A program made the translations under genes and the position numbers. From Azospirillum lipoferum 4B (GTDB lineage Bacteria; Pseudomonadota; Alphaproteobacteria; Azospirillales; Azospirillaceae), in contig NC_016622.1 of assembly GCF_000283655.1 (NCBI RefSeq), positions 2,368,501-2,432,500 on the forward strand: a stretch of 64,000 nucleotides of DNA, given 5' to 3'. Positions 1 through 7,382 of this stretch are shown one piece after another. A model generated the notes under the pieces. That model ran no database searches, was not told the origin of the DNA, and saw only the letters and a program-made list of their open reading frames with translations. Each line of letters opens with the position of its first letter. Position 1 is the first letter of the stretch.

Positions 1-968
1 AGCAGGCACAGGTAGTTCTCGCGCCCCTTGCGCAGCACCACCTTGCGCGCCTTGGTCGCCGGGTCGGCATAGAGCCGGTCCAGCTCGGCGTCGATCTGGT
101 GCTGGAGGTTGCGGGTGTAGGTGGAAATCCACACGGTGCCGCCATTCTTCTCCGCCCACACCGTGGCCGGCGCCAGATAACCGAGAGTCTTGCCGACGCC
201 GGTCCCGGCCTCCGCCAGCACGACATTGGGGGTGTCCGGCAGCTGGCGCGGGGCGAAGGCGGCGGACACCGCGCTGGAGTAATCGGCCTGCTGCGGCCGC
301 GGCTCCGCCACCTTGCCCAGCACATTGGCCGACAGCATGGCGGCGAGGCGGCGGCGCGCCTCCTCCGGGTCCACCGGGTTCTGCGCGGGCGGCGGCGGCG
401 GCGCGCCCTCCTCCCACTCCTTGATGCGGGTCCAGACGCGCAGGCCGGAGCGGGCGGCACCCTTCTCCGGCCCGTCGGGCTTGCCGAGCGCGGCCAGAAC
501 CGCCGCTGCCCAGGGCCAACCGGCGCGCCCCATCTCCCAGGCGAAGGCGACGGGGTCGGAGGACTCCTCCCGCCCCCCAGGAGTCAGGGGGGCGCCGAGA
601 TCGCCCAGCAGGCGGCGCACGGCGCGCTGGAGCGCCAGCGCCTCCGCCTCGTGGCCCTCCGGTGTGGGCAGGTCGAGCGCCTCGGCGATGCCGCGCGGGG
701 TGGGGACGCAGAAGCGGGCGGGATGGACGAAGGCGAACAGCTCCAGCACGTCGAAGGCCGGGAAGCCGTCGATGCCCAGCCGGCGGGCGAAGGCGCGGGC
801 ATGGCAGACCAGCGGCGGCTGGCGGCGCACCTTCGAGGCGGCTGCGGCCAGCGACAGCTCCTCCACCTCGCCGTCGAGCGTCAGCGACACGACGCGGCGC
901 GCGCCGGCCACCATGGCGGGCGCGTCGTCCAGGCTGTGCATCGGGGTGGGGTCGGCGGTCAGGTCCAT
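1..968 (-). CDS. DinG-type ATP-dependent DNA helicase, N-terminal part (cut by window edge)
   Basis: The gene reads on the minus strand from ATG at 968 and is still open at base 1, so about 322 N-terminal residues are visible. A Walker A motif in the context AEAGTGVGKTLGYLAP, preceded by a Q-motif-like RPQQADYSSAV, followed by VWISTYTRNLQHQI and ending RKGRENYLCL, matches the XPD/DinG-like superfamily 2 helicases of alphaproteobacteria. The first 200 residues are alanine-rich and lack recognisable motifs. The iron-sulfur cysteines and helicase motifs II-VI would lie outside the window. No Shine-Dalgarno sequence is obvious at 968, so an ATG about 18 codons further in is an alternative. These helicases unwind DNA during repair and the resolution of replication conflicts. 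Confidence 0.85.
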   Translation of the reverse strand, partial: MDLTADPTPMHSLDDAPAMVAGARRVVSLTLDGEVEELSLAAAASKVRRQPPLVCHARAFARRLGIDGFPAFDVLELFAFVHPARFCVPTPRGIAEALDLPTPEGHEAEALALQRAVRRLLGDLGAPLTPGGREESSDPVAFAWEMGRAGWPWAAAVLAALGKPDGPEKGAARSGLRVWTRIKEWEEGAPPPPPAQNPVDPEEARRRLAAMLSANVLGKVAEPRPQQADYSSAVSAAFAPRQLPDTPNVVLAEAGTGVGKTLGYLAPATVWAEKNGGTVWISTYTRNLQHQIDAELDRLYADPATKARKVVLRKGRENYLCL

Positions 969-1080
969 CGGCGGCACTATATGGCGGCGGCGTGCCGCAA
1001 AGCGAGTGCCGGATGTTGACGGGCCGCCGCTTCACCCCCATTGAGGGAAGTCCGGGGGAGCCGAGCGGAGACGGGACTTT

Positions 1081-1755
1081 ATGCGGAAGCTGCTGCGCTG
1101 GGCGTCGATCGGGGTGGCGGGTCTGGTGGCCTTCACCATCCTGTGGGCCGCGCTCTACCGGATCGTGCCGCCGCCGGCGACGCCGCTGATGCTGATCCGG
1201 GCGCTGGGCGGCTCCGGCCTGTCGCGTGACTGGGAACCGCTGGAGCGCATCTCACCCTCGCTGGTGGAGGCGGTGATCGCCTCGGAGGACAGCAATTTCT
1301 GCGGCCATGGCGGCTTCGACTGGGCCGCCATCGAGGGCGCCTTCGAGGACAACGAGGAGGGCAAGCGCCTGCGCGGCGGCAGCACCATCAGCCAGCAGAC
1401 CGCCAAGAACGCCTTCCTCTGGCCCGACCGCAGCTGGACCCGCAAGGGGGCGGAGGCTTGGTTCACCCTTCTGATCGAAGGGCTGTGGACCAAGCGCCGC
1501 ATCCTGGAGGTCTATCTGAACATCGTGGAGTGGGACGACGGCGTCTATGGCGCGGAGGCCGCGGCGCGGCATCATTTCGGCAAGTCCGCCGCGGCGCTGA
1601 CCCGGCGCGAGGCGGCGCTGCTGGCCGTGGTGCTGCCCAGCCCGCGCAACTGGTCGCCCACCCGCCCCGGCCCCTATGTCGCCCGGCGGGCGGGGGTGAT
1701 CGAGCGGCGGATGGCGGTGGTGCGCCGGGACGGGCTGGCCGACTGCGCGCGGTAG
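1081..1755 (+). CDS. mtgA: Monofunctional biosynthetic peptidoglycan transglycosylase
   Basis: This glycosyltransferase family 51 enzyme polymerises lipid II into glycan strands on the periplasmic face of the inner membrane. One N-terminal membrane segment (about residues 8-28) is followed directly by the GT51 domain. The signature [15 protein letters not shown] supplies the catalytic glutamate (E69). The second motif [13 protein letters not shown] and the motif [11 protein letters not shown] are intact. At 224 residues it is the usual length for MtgA and has no penicillin-binding transpeptidase domain. It is divergent from the helicase gene (112-bp gap) and convergent with chrR, so it looks monocistronic. 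The start has a purine-rich leader (GGAGACGGGA). Confidence 0.93.
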   Translation: MRKLLRWASIGVAGLVAFTILWAALYRIVPPPATPLMLIRALGGSGLSRDWEPLERISPSLVEAVIASEDSNFCGHGGFDWAAIEGAFEDNEEGKRLRGGSTISQQTAKNAFLWPDRSWTRKGAEAWFTLLIEGLWTKRRILEVYLNIVEWDDGVYGAEAAARHHFGKSAAALTRREAALLAVVLPSPRNWSPTRPGPYVARRAGVIERRMAVVRRDGLADCAR

Positions 1756-1780
1756 CGCCAGCCCCGGCCCAGCCCAGCCC

Positions 1781-2452
1781 TCAGAACTTGATGAAGCGGT
1801 TGAACAGCCGCCCCAGCGGACCGGTCAGCCGCAGGCCGCCGATGGTGGTGGCGAGGCACAGGCAGCCCTCCGGGTCGGACACCGGCCGGTGGACCAGCGA
1901 CGGGTCGCCGATGGCGAGGTCGCCGGGCAGGAAGGCGCCGAACTCGTCGGAGAAGCCGCCTTCCAGCACCACGGTCAACTCGATGCCGCCATGGGTGTGC
2001 TGGGGCACGCCGACGCCGCCCTTCATGCGGATCAGCCGGGTCGTCCCGTTCGGGCCGGACAGCAGATCCAGGCCGCGCATCCCCGGCTGCAGAAAGCGCC
2101 AGCCCTCTTCCGCGATCCGTCCGTCGCGGCCGAGACGACCGCGCAGATAGCTGCGCAGCGGCTCCGGATAGCGCGACTGCTCGGCCGGCGGCCTCGGCAC
2201 GGGGCGGCAAGGCGCCGGCCGCTCGTGGTCCAGGCGGGCCATCAGCGCTTCCAGGCAGCCGTTGGACAGCGGCTCCGGCTCCAGCTCGTCGAGCAGGGCG
2301 CCGCCGATCGCCTCCATCTCCGCCACCTCGTGACGGCAGGCGGGGCAGAAGGCCAGGTGGGTCGCCACGGCCAGCGAGGCGCCTTCGCACAGGGCGCCGC
2401 CGGCATAGTCGATCAGCAGCGTATCGCCCGGATGGTGGCTCGGCCGAATCAT
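1781..2452 (-). CDS. chrR: ChrR-type cupin zinc anti-sigma factor
   Basis: This is an anti-sigma factor of the ChrR family, 223 residues from the chosen start. The N-terminal zinc-binding anti-sigma domain shows H6, H32, C36 and C39 (HLAFCPAC), the same ligand pattern as Rhodobacter ChrR. The C-terminal half is a cupin (LRGLDLLSGPNGTTRL to HTHGGIELTVVLEGGF). I chose ATG 2452 because GATGAGG precedes it at suitable spacing and it places the first histidine at position 6. An ATG at 2473 would overlap rpoE. In known systems ChrR holds sigma-E inactive until singlet oxygen or a related photo-oxidative signal releases it. It lies 10 bp downstream of the sigma gene and is presumably co-transcribed. 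Confidence 0.9.
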   Translation of the reverse strand: MIRPSHHPGDTLLIDYAGGALCEGASLAVATHLAFCPACRHEVAEMEAIGGALLDELEPEPLSNGCLEALMARLDHERPAPCRPVPRPPAEQSRYPEPLRSYLRGRLGRDGRIAEEGWRFLQPGMRGLDLLSGPNGTTRLIRMKGGVGVPQHTHGGIELTVVLEGGFSDEFGAFLPGDLAIGDPSLVHRPVSDPEGCLCLATTIGGLRLTGPLGRLFNRFIKF

Positions 2453-2462
2453 CGGAAATGCC

Positions 2463-3071
2463 TCATCCCACATCCCTCAGCGACCGGCGCAGGCGTTCCA
2501 TCGCCAGACGCAGGCGCGATTTCACCGTGCCCAGCGGGATGCCGTGCTCCGCGGAGATGACGCTGTGCGGCTTGTCCTCGAAATAGGCCATGCGCAGCAG
2601 TTCGGCCTGTTCGGGCGGCAGGTCCTTCAGCGCGGCGCGCAGGCGGCCGTTGCTCTCCTTCGCCTCGATCCGGCGGTCGGCGGCCTCCTGGGGTTCGGGG
2701 ACCAGGGCCGGATCGTCGGGATCGATCTCCGGCCGCTGTTCGCGGCGCAACACATCGATTCGCTTGTTGCGCGCGATGGTGAACACCCAGGTGCCGGCCG
2801 AGGCGTGGATCGGATCATAGGTTTCGGCACGACGCCAGACCAACAGCATGACCTCCTGAACAAGCTCTTCCGCGGCGGCGGAATCGCATCCCAAACGGCG
2901 CAGATACGTCTTCAGCCGTGGCGCGAAGTGGCCGAACAGGACCCCGAACGCCTGACGGTCCCGCTCGCGCCCGACGGCGACGAGCAGATCTTCCAGACTG
3001 GGGGCCATGTCGGCCGCGGGGGTGTGCTGGTCCTGCATGAACCCATTCAAGGGGAACATCGGCCGCCGCAC
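2463..3071 (-). CDS. rpoE: ECF sigma factor, RpoE/ChrR-controlled type
   Basis: This is an extracytoplasmic-function sigma-70 factor of up to 202 residues. Region 2 runs from FGHFAPRLKTYLRRLG through EELVQEVMLLVWRRAETYDP to WVFTIARNKRIDVLRRE. Region 4 contains LPPEQAELLRMAYFEDKPHSVIS and the helix-turn-helix IPLGTVKSRLRLAMERLRR. There is no region 1 or 3. It is followed at once by its ChrR anti-sigma partner, the arrangement that controls photo-oxidative and carotenoid genes in Rhodobacter and Azospirillum. The start is uncertain: ATG codons at 3071, 3059 and 3038 are in frame and none has a strong ribosome-binding site. A candidate autoregulatory promoter lies at 3200-3229. Confidence 0.9.
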   Translation of the reverse strand: MRRPMFPLNGFMQDQHTPAADMAPSLEDLLVAVGRERDRQAFGVLFGHFAPRLKTYLRRLGCDSAAAEELVQEVMLLVWRRAETYDPIHASAGTWVFTIARNKRIDVLRREQRPEIDPDDPALVPEPQEAADRRIEAKESNGRLRAALKDLPPEQAELLRMAYFEDKPHSVISAEHGIPLGTVKSRLRLAMERLRRSLRDVG

Positions 3072-3199
3072 AAGCCGGGGATGGCACCCATTCCCGGAAT
3101 TCGCGGCACCCTCCCCTTCCCAGGTCCCTTTTCAAGTCCCCTGCACCGGTCCCCAACGCCTCCGGCCGTCAAGCCGGGCTGTATGTCGCATCGTGATCC

Positions 3200-3229
3200 T
3201 CGGTACGCAACCGCCAGGCCGTCGGATCA
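3200..3229 (-). promoter_or_regulatory. Candidate sigma-E-type promoter of rpoE-chrR
   Basis: On the minus strand TGATCC (3229-3224) is followed by exactly 18 bases and then TACCGA (3205-3200), about 130 bp or more upstream of the rpoE start. TGATCC-N18-TAAGA is the form I recall for Rhodobacter sigma-E targets. The -35 element and the spacing fit, while the -10 is a weak match. Autoregulation of rpoE is usual in this family. Confidence 0.4.
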
Positions 3230-3286
3230 CCAGAAATCCCGGCCTGCGGCATTTTGTTCGGATTTGACGGAAGGATCGGTCGGCCT

Positions 3287-5263
3287 CTATCGGATGAACC
3301 CCATGGCACGCAGAGCCTTCGCCACCTCCGGCGTCTCCAGCGCCTCGACGAAGCGGCGGACAGCCGGACGGTCGCGGCGGGCGGCGGGGACGATGAAGTC
3401 GTAATGCTCCTCCTGCAGCGGCAGGAAGCCCAGCCCGTAGAGATCAGCGGCCGTCCCGATGGCCACACCCCAGTCGGCGCGGTTCTGCGCCACCGCGACG
3501 GCGACGGCATTGTGCGACTTGGCCTGCGTCCAGTAGCCGGTCGGCCGCGCCGGCCCCAGCAGCCGGTCGGTCAGGATGCGGGTGCCGCTGCCGGCATTGC
3601 GGTTGATCAGGATGCAGTCGGCGAGACCGGCGACCGCCGCCACCGCCTCGGCCGCCGCCCTGCCCTCGAAACGCGGATCGCCGCGGCGGAAGACGATGCC
3701 CTGCATCCGGCGGTAGCCGGTGACGAGCTCCAGCCCCGGCGCCAGGAAGGGCGTGTTGTAGGTGCCGGTGGCGGGGTCCATCAGATGGACCGGCGCGATG
3801 TCGCACTCGCCGCGCCGCGCCGCCGCCAGCCCGCCCATCGAGCCGACATTCAGCGCCTTCACCGTCATCCCCTCGCCGATCAGGCCGCCGAGCACGGCGT
3901 TGAGGCCGATGCACTGGCTGCCGACCACGATCAGGTCGGCCGGAACCACCGACCGGCCGAGCAGCTGGACCGAGACCGGCGTCCCGGCCTCCACCGCCTC
4001 CGCCTGGGCGTCGATGGCGAGGAAGCCGTCGGCATGGCTGAAGGCGGTGACGGCGCCCGATCCCTTGGACAGCGGATAGGCCGCCAGCGCGTCCCCATCG
4101 GCGCCATGGACCAGCGAGACCATGACATATTCGGTGCGCCCGCGCTCCGACCCAAGCCGCACCGGCAGGGTGGCCGGCACCTCCTCCGCCGTCGCGGGCG
4201 GCAGGCCGGCCATGGCGCGGATCACCGGCGCCACGAAGCTGTGGAAGGTGAACATGGCCGAGGTCGGGAAACCCGGCAGGATCACCACCGGCTTGCCGCC
4301 GGTCACCGCGAGGCACAGCGGCTTGCCGGGCTTCAGCGCCACGCCATGGGCGACGATGCCGGGATCCTTCAGCTGCGCCACGATGCGGTGGGAGCGGTCG
4401 CCCGCCCCCTTCGACGTGCCGCCCGACAGCAGCAGCGCGTCGCATTGCAGCCCCCGGGCGACCAGCCGCTCCAGCGCCTCGTCCTCGTCCGGGGCGATGC
4501 CCAGCGGCACCGGCTCCGCCCCCAGTTCGGTCACCGCGGCGGCCAGGATGGCGCCGTTGCTGTCATAGACCGCGCCGGTGCGGATCGGCTGGCCGGGCGC
4601 CACGATCTCGTCGCCGGTGGACAGGATGGCGACGCGCGGCCGGCGCACCACCGCGACCTCCGCCAGCCCGATGGCGGCGAGAACGCCGATCTCGCGTGAG
4701 GTCAGGGCCTGGCCCTTGCGCAGCACCACCTCGCCCCGGCCGATGTCGGACCCGGCGGCAGCGACGAAGGCGCCGGGGGTGGCGGGCCGGGTCAACGTGA
4801 CGAACAGGCCGTCGGGCCGCTCCACCGCCTCCGTCGTCTCCACCATCACCACCGCATCGGCGCCGCGCGGCAGCATGCCACCGGTGGCGATCACCGTCGC
4901 GGTTCCGGGCTCCACCGTCAGTTCGGGGGCATGGCCGGCGGCCAGCACCTCGTCGTTCAGGCGCAGGGCGACCGGGCTGTCCTCCGCCGCACCGACCGTA
5001 TCGGCGGCACGCACGGCGAAGCCGTCGACCACCGAACGGTCGAAGCCGGGAACGTCCACCTCCGCCACCACATCGGCGGACAGCACGCGGCCGAGGGATG
5101 CGGACAGCGGTACCCGCTCCTCCCCCCGCGGGGACAGGTCGAGATGGCGATGGAAGCGGGCGCGCGCCTCCTCTCCGCTCACCACCTCCAGGAACTGGTC
5201 CTGGCGGGCGGCCTGGGCGACGAAACGGCGGATGTCCTCGCGGCTGCGGTCGGAACTGTGCAC
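3287..5263 (-). CDS. moeA: Molybdopterin molybdenumtransferase MoeA fused to a periplasmic-binding-like domain
   Basis: Residues about 25-430 are a MoeA protein, which inserts molybdate into adenylated molybdopterin to form the molybdenum cofactor. The N-terminal motif SVVDGFAV (D80), the GGTSKGAGD loop of the MoCF-binding fold and the LPGFPTSAM segment are present. Residues about 430-658 form a substrate-binding-protein-like domain of the PBP_like/LysR-ligand type (ADLIVVGSQCIGLNAVL, INRNAGSGTRILTDRLLG, VGSMGGLAAARRGECDIAP). It has no signal peptide, so it probably binds a small ligand in the cytosol. This fusion recurs in many bacteria and archaea. The length of 658 residues, against about 400 for MoeA alone, reflects the fusion. 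It follows the second MoeA-like gene by 24 bp, in one operon. Confidence 0.88.
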   Translation of the reverse strand: MHSSDRSREDIRRFVAQAARQDQFLEVVSGEEARARFHRHLDLSPRGEERVPLSASLGRVLSADVVAEVDVPGFDRSVVDGFAVRAADTVGAAEDSPVALRLNDEVLAAGHAPELTVEPGTATVIATGGMLPRGADAVVMVETTEAVERPDGLFVTLTRPATPGAFVAAAGSDIGRGEVVLRKGQALTSREIGVLAAIGLAEVAVVRRPRVAILSTGDEIVAPGQPIRTGAVYDSNGAILAAAVTELGAEPVPLGIAPDEDEALERLVARGLQCDALLLSGGTSKGAGDRSHRIVAQLKDPGIVAHGVALKPGKPLCLAVTGGKPVVILPGFPTSAMFTFHSFVAPVIRAMAGLPPATAEEVPATLPVRLGSERGRTEYVMVSLVHGADGDALAAYPLSKGSGAVTAFSHADGFLAIDAQAEAVEAGTPVSVQLLGRSVVPADLIVVGSQCIGLNAVLGGLIGEGMTVKALNVGSMGGLAAARRGECDIAPVHLMDPATGTYNTPFLAPGLELVTGYRRMQGIVFRRGDPRFEGRAAAEAVAAVAGLADCILINRNAGSGTRILTDRLLGPARPTGYWTQAKSHNAVAVAVAQNRADWGVAIGTAADLYGLGFLPLQEEHYDFIVPAARRDRPAVRRFVEALETPEVAKALRAMGFIR

Positions 5264-5287
5264 GCGGCAAACCCTTCCCGAGAAGAA

Positions 5288-6460
5288 TCAGGCGAAACGA
5301 TACATGGTGACCGCCACGCCGTCCGGCACGCCTTCGCTGTCCGCCCCGATCAGGACGAAACCGTCGGCCCGCGCCGCAGCCGCCAATCCCGGCCAGCCGG
5401 GCGAACCCACCGGCTCCACCCTGCCCCCGTCGTCCAGCCGGACCCGGTGCAGGTCGACACAGCCGATCTCCGAAACCAGCTTGCGCGCGGTCACCGCCCG
5501 AACCGTGGCATGGGGCAGCCCGGCGGGCAAGCCGGCGGCACGTCGCACCGCGCGTCCGGCCAGCAGCTCGTAAGCCGCCAGCGCCGCCATCGGTTCGCCC
5601 GGAACCAGCAGCACGGGAACGCCGCCTGAAGTTCCCAGCCCGGCACTGCCGCCCGGCCGCATGGCGATGCCGTGAAGGTCCAGGCTGCCGGCCTTCGCCA
5701 GGGCGGGAGGCGCCACATCGTCCGGGCCGGTGCCGGTGCGTCCGGCCGACAGGATCAGGTCGGCGCCGGGCCGGGTGAAGCCATCGGCCAGCGCGTCCAT
5801 GTCGGCGGGCACCAGAACGACCGCCTCGACATCGCCGCCGTCGCGCCGGACCAGCGCGGCCAGCATGTCGCCCAACTGCTCCGGCGCGCCGGCCTTGGGA
5901 CCGCCGGCCAGAAGGATGCGCACCCGCGGCGCCGGCAGGACCGGCAGGTCGCGGTGCCCGGCGGCGGCGAGCAGGCCGAGGTCGGCGGGGCGCAGGCGCC
6001 GGCCGGCCGGCCACAGCGGGCTTCCGGCCGTCATCCAGGCGCCCCGGCGCTCCACCCCGCTGCCGGGTGCCACGGCATCGACCGCCTCGACGAAGGGGCC
6101 GGCGACCTGCGCCGATTCATAGGGGATCACCGAGTCGCAGCCCGGCGGCAGCGGATCGCCGGCCACCACCGCAACTGCGCCCGCCAGCGGCACCGGATTG
6201 TAGGATCCTGCACCCAGCGTATCGGCCGCCGCCACGGCATAGCCGTCCGTCGCGGCCCGGTCGGCCGGCGGCCAATCCCCCAGCGCCGCGACCGCCTCCG
6301 CCAGCACCAGACCGGCGCAATCCGCCAGCGGCAAAGGCCGGGCGGATTGCGGGGCAGACGGCGGGGTGGCTCGGCCGTCGATCCAGGTCCAGGCGGCATC
6401 CAGGGTCGACCGGCGGGAGAAGCCGCGGCTGCGGACATCATTGAACGGCGGGGCGGTCAC
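5288..6460 (-). CDS. MoeA-like molybdopterin-binding protein (degenerate paralogue)
   Basis: This 390-residue protein has the MoeA layout. It carries the N-terminal motif ATDGYAV, a MoCF-type core with LILSAGRTGTGPDDV where canonical MoeA has GGxSxGxxD, and a C-terminal LVPGEPMAALAAYELLAGR. The active-site loop is degenerate, so it may bind rather than metallate molybdopterin, or serve a specific enzyme. The start is GTG at 6460, which overlaps the stop of the upstream diguanylate cyclase gene by 4 bp (GTGA), so translation is probably coupled. It precedes the MoeA-PBP fusion gene in the same direction. The pairing of a standard-length degenerate MoeA with a fused MoeA suggests division of labour in cofactor insertion. 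The family is clear, the exact role is inference. Confidence 0.8.
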   Translation of the reverse strand: MTAPPFNDVRSRGFSRRSTLDAAWTWIDGRATPPSAPQSARPLPLADCAGLVLAEAVAALGDWPPADRAATDGYAVAAADTLGAGSYNPVPLAGAVAVVAGDPLPPGCDSVIPYESAQVAGPFVEAVDAVAPGSGVERRGAWMTAGSPLWPAGRRLRPADLGLLAAAGHRDLPVLPAPRVRILLAGGPKAGAPEQLGDMLAALVRRDGGDVEAVVLVPADMDALADGFTRPGADLILSAGRTGTGPDDVAPPALAKAGSLDLHGIAMRPGGSAGLGTSGGVPVLLVPGEPMAALAAYELLAGRAVRRAAGLPAGLPHATVRAVTARKLVSEIGCVDLHRVRLDDGGRVEPVGSPGWPGLAAAARADGFVLIGADSEGVPDGVAVTMYRFA

Positions 6461-7374
6461 AGCACCGGCACCGTGGCGTCCTGCACGCGGTTGCGGCCGG
6501 CGCGCTTGGCACGATAGAGCAGCTGGTCGGCCATCTCCGCCAGCCGTTCCGGGCTGCCGGCGGCGGACGGAATCACCGTGGCGACGCCGAGGCTGATGGT
6601 GACATAGGGGGCGACGGGCGACTGGGCATGCGGGATGCGCCGTTCGGCCACCCCGGCCCGGAAGCCTTCGGCGACGCGGGTGGCGCCGGGACCGTCGGTC
6701 TCCGGCAGCAGGCAGACGAACTCCTCTCCGCCATAGCGGGCGACGAGGTCGCTCGGCCGCCTCGCCCGGTCCGACAGCACCTCGGCCACCACGCGCAGGC
6801 ATTCGTCGCCGACCTGATGGCCGTACTGGTCGTTGTAGGCCTTGAAATGATCGACATCGAGGATGATGAGCGACAGCGGCTGGTGCGAACGGGCGCAGCG
6901 CCGCCATTCGCGGGTCATCGCTTCGTCGAAGCGCCGGCGGTTGGCGATGCCGGTCAGCCCGTCCAGGAAGGACAGGCTGCGCAGCAGATCGGTCTGGCGT
7001 TTCAGCAGCAGGTGGTTGCGCACCCGCGCCTTCACGATGGGCGGGCTGATCGGCTTGGTTATGAAGTCGATGGCCCCGACCTCCAGCCCGCGGGTCTCGT
7101 CCTCCACCTCGCTCTTGGCGGAGATGAAGATGACGGGGATGTCGTGGGTGGCCGGGTCGGCCTTGATGCGGCGGCACACCTCGAAGCCGTCCATCCCCGG
7201 CATCATGATGTCCAGCAGGACAAGGTCGGGCATACGCGCCTGGACGAGATCCAGCGCCTTGTCGCCGTCGGTGGCGAAATAGATGTCGTAATCGTCCTTC
7301 AGGATGCGGCTGAGCACATGGACGTTGGACGGGATGTCGTCGACCACCAGTATCTTCGGGCGGGATTCGGCCAT
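6457..7374 (-). CDS. PleD-like response regulator with GGDEF diguanylate cyclase domain
   Basis: This 305-residue protein makes cyclic di-GMP from GTP in response to phosphorylation. The receiver domain (residues about 1-125) contains KILVVDDIPSN, the phospho-acceptor aspartate in DLVLLDIMMPGMDGF, and VIFISAKSEVED. The GGDEF domain (about 140-300) carries SLIILDVDHFKAYNDQYGH and the active-site motif RYGGEEF, so the cyclase should be active. No clear RxxD inhibitory site is seen before the GGEEF. It lies 8 bp downstream of a large hybrid kinase whose phosphorelay it may receive, and 4 bp into the next gene. The start is ATG 7374. Confidence 0.92.
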   Translation of the reverse strand: MAESRPKILVVDDIPSNVHVLSRILKDDYDIYFATDGDKALDLVQARMPDLVLLDIMMPGMDGFEVCRRIKADPATHDIPVIFISAKSEVEDETRGLEVGAIDFITKPISPPIVKARVRNHLLLKRQTDLLRSLSFLDGLTGIANRRRFDEAMTREWRRCARSHQPLSLIILDVDHFKAYNDQYGHQVGDECLRVVAEVLSDRARRPSDLVARYGGEEFVCLLPETDGPGATRVAEGFRAGVAERRIPHAQSPVAPYVTISLGVATVIPSAAGSPERLAEMADQLLYRAKRAGRNRVQDATVPVL

Positions 7375-7382
7375 GGGCGCGT

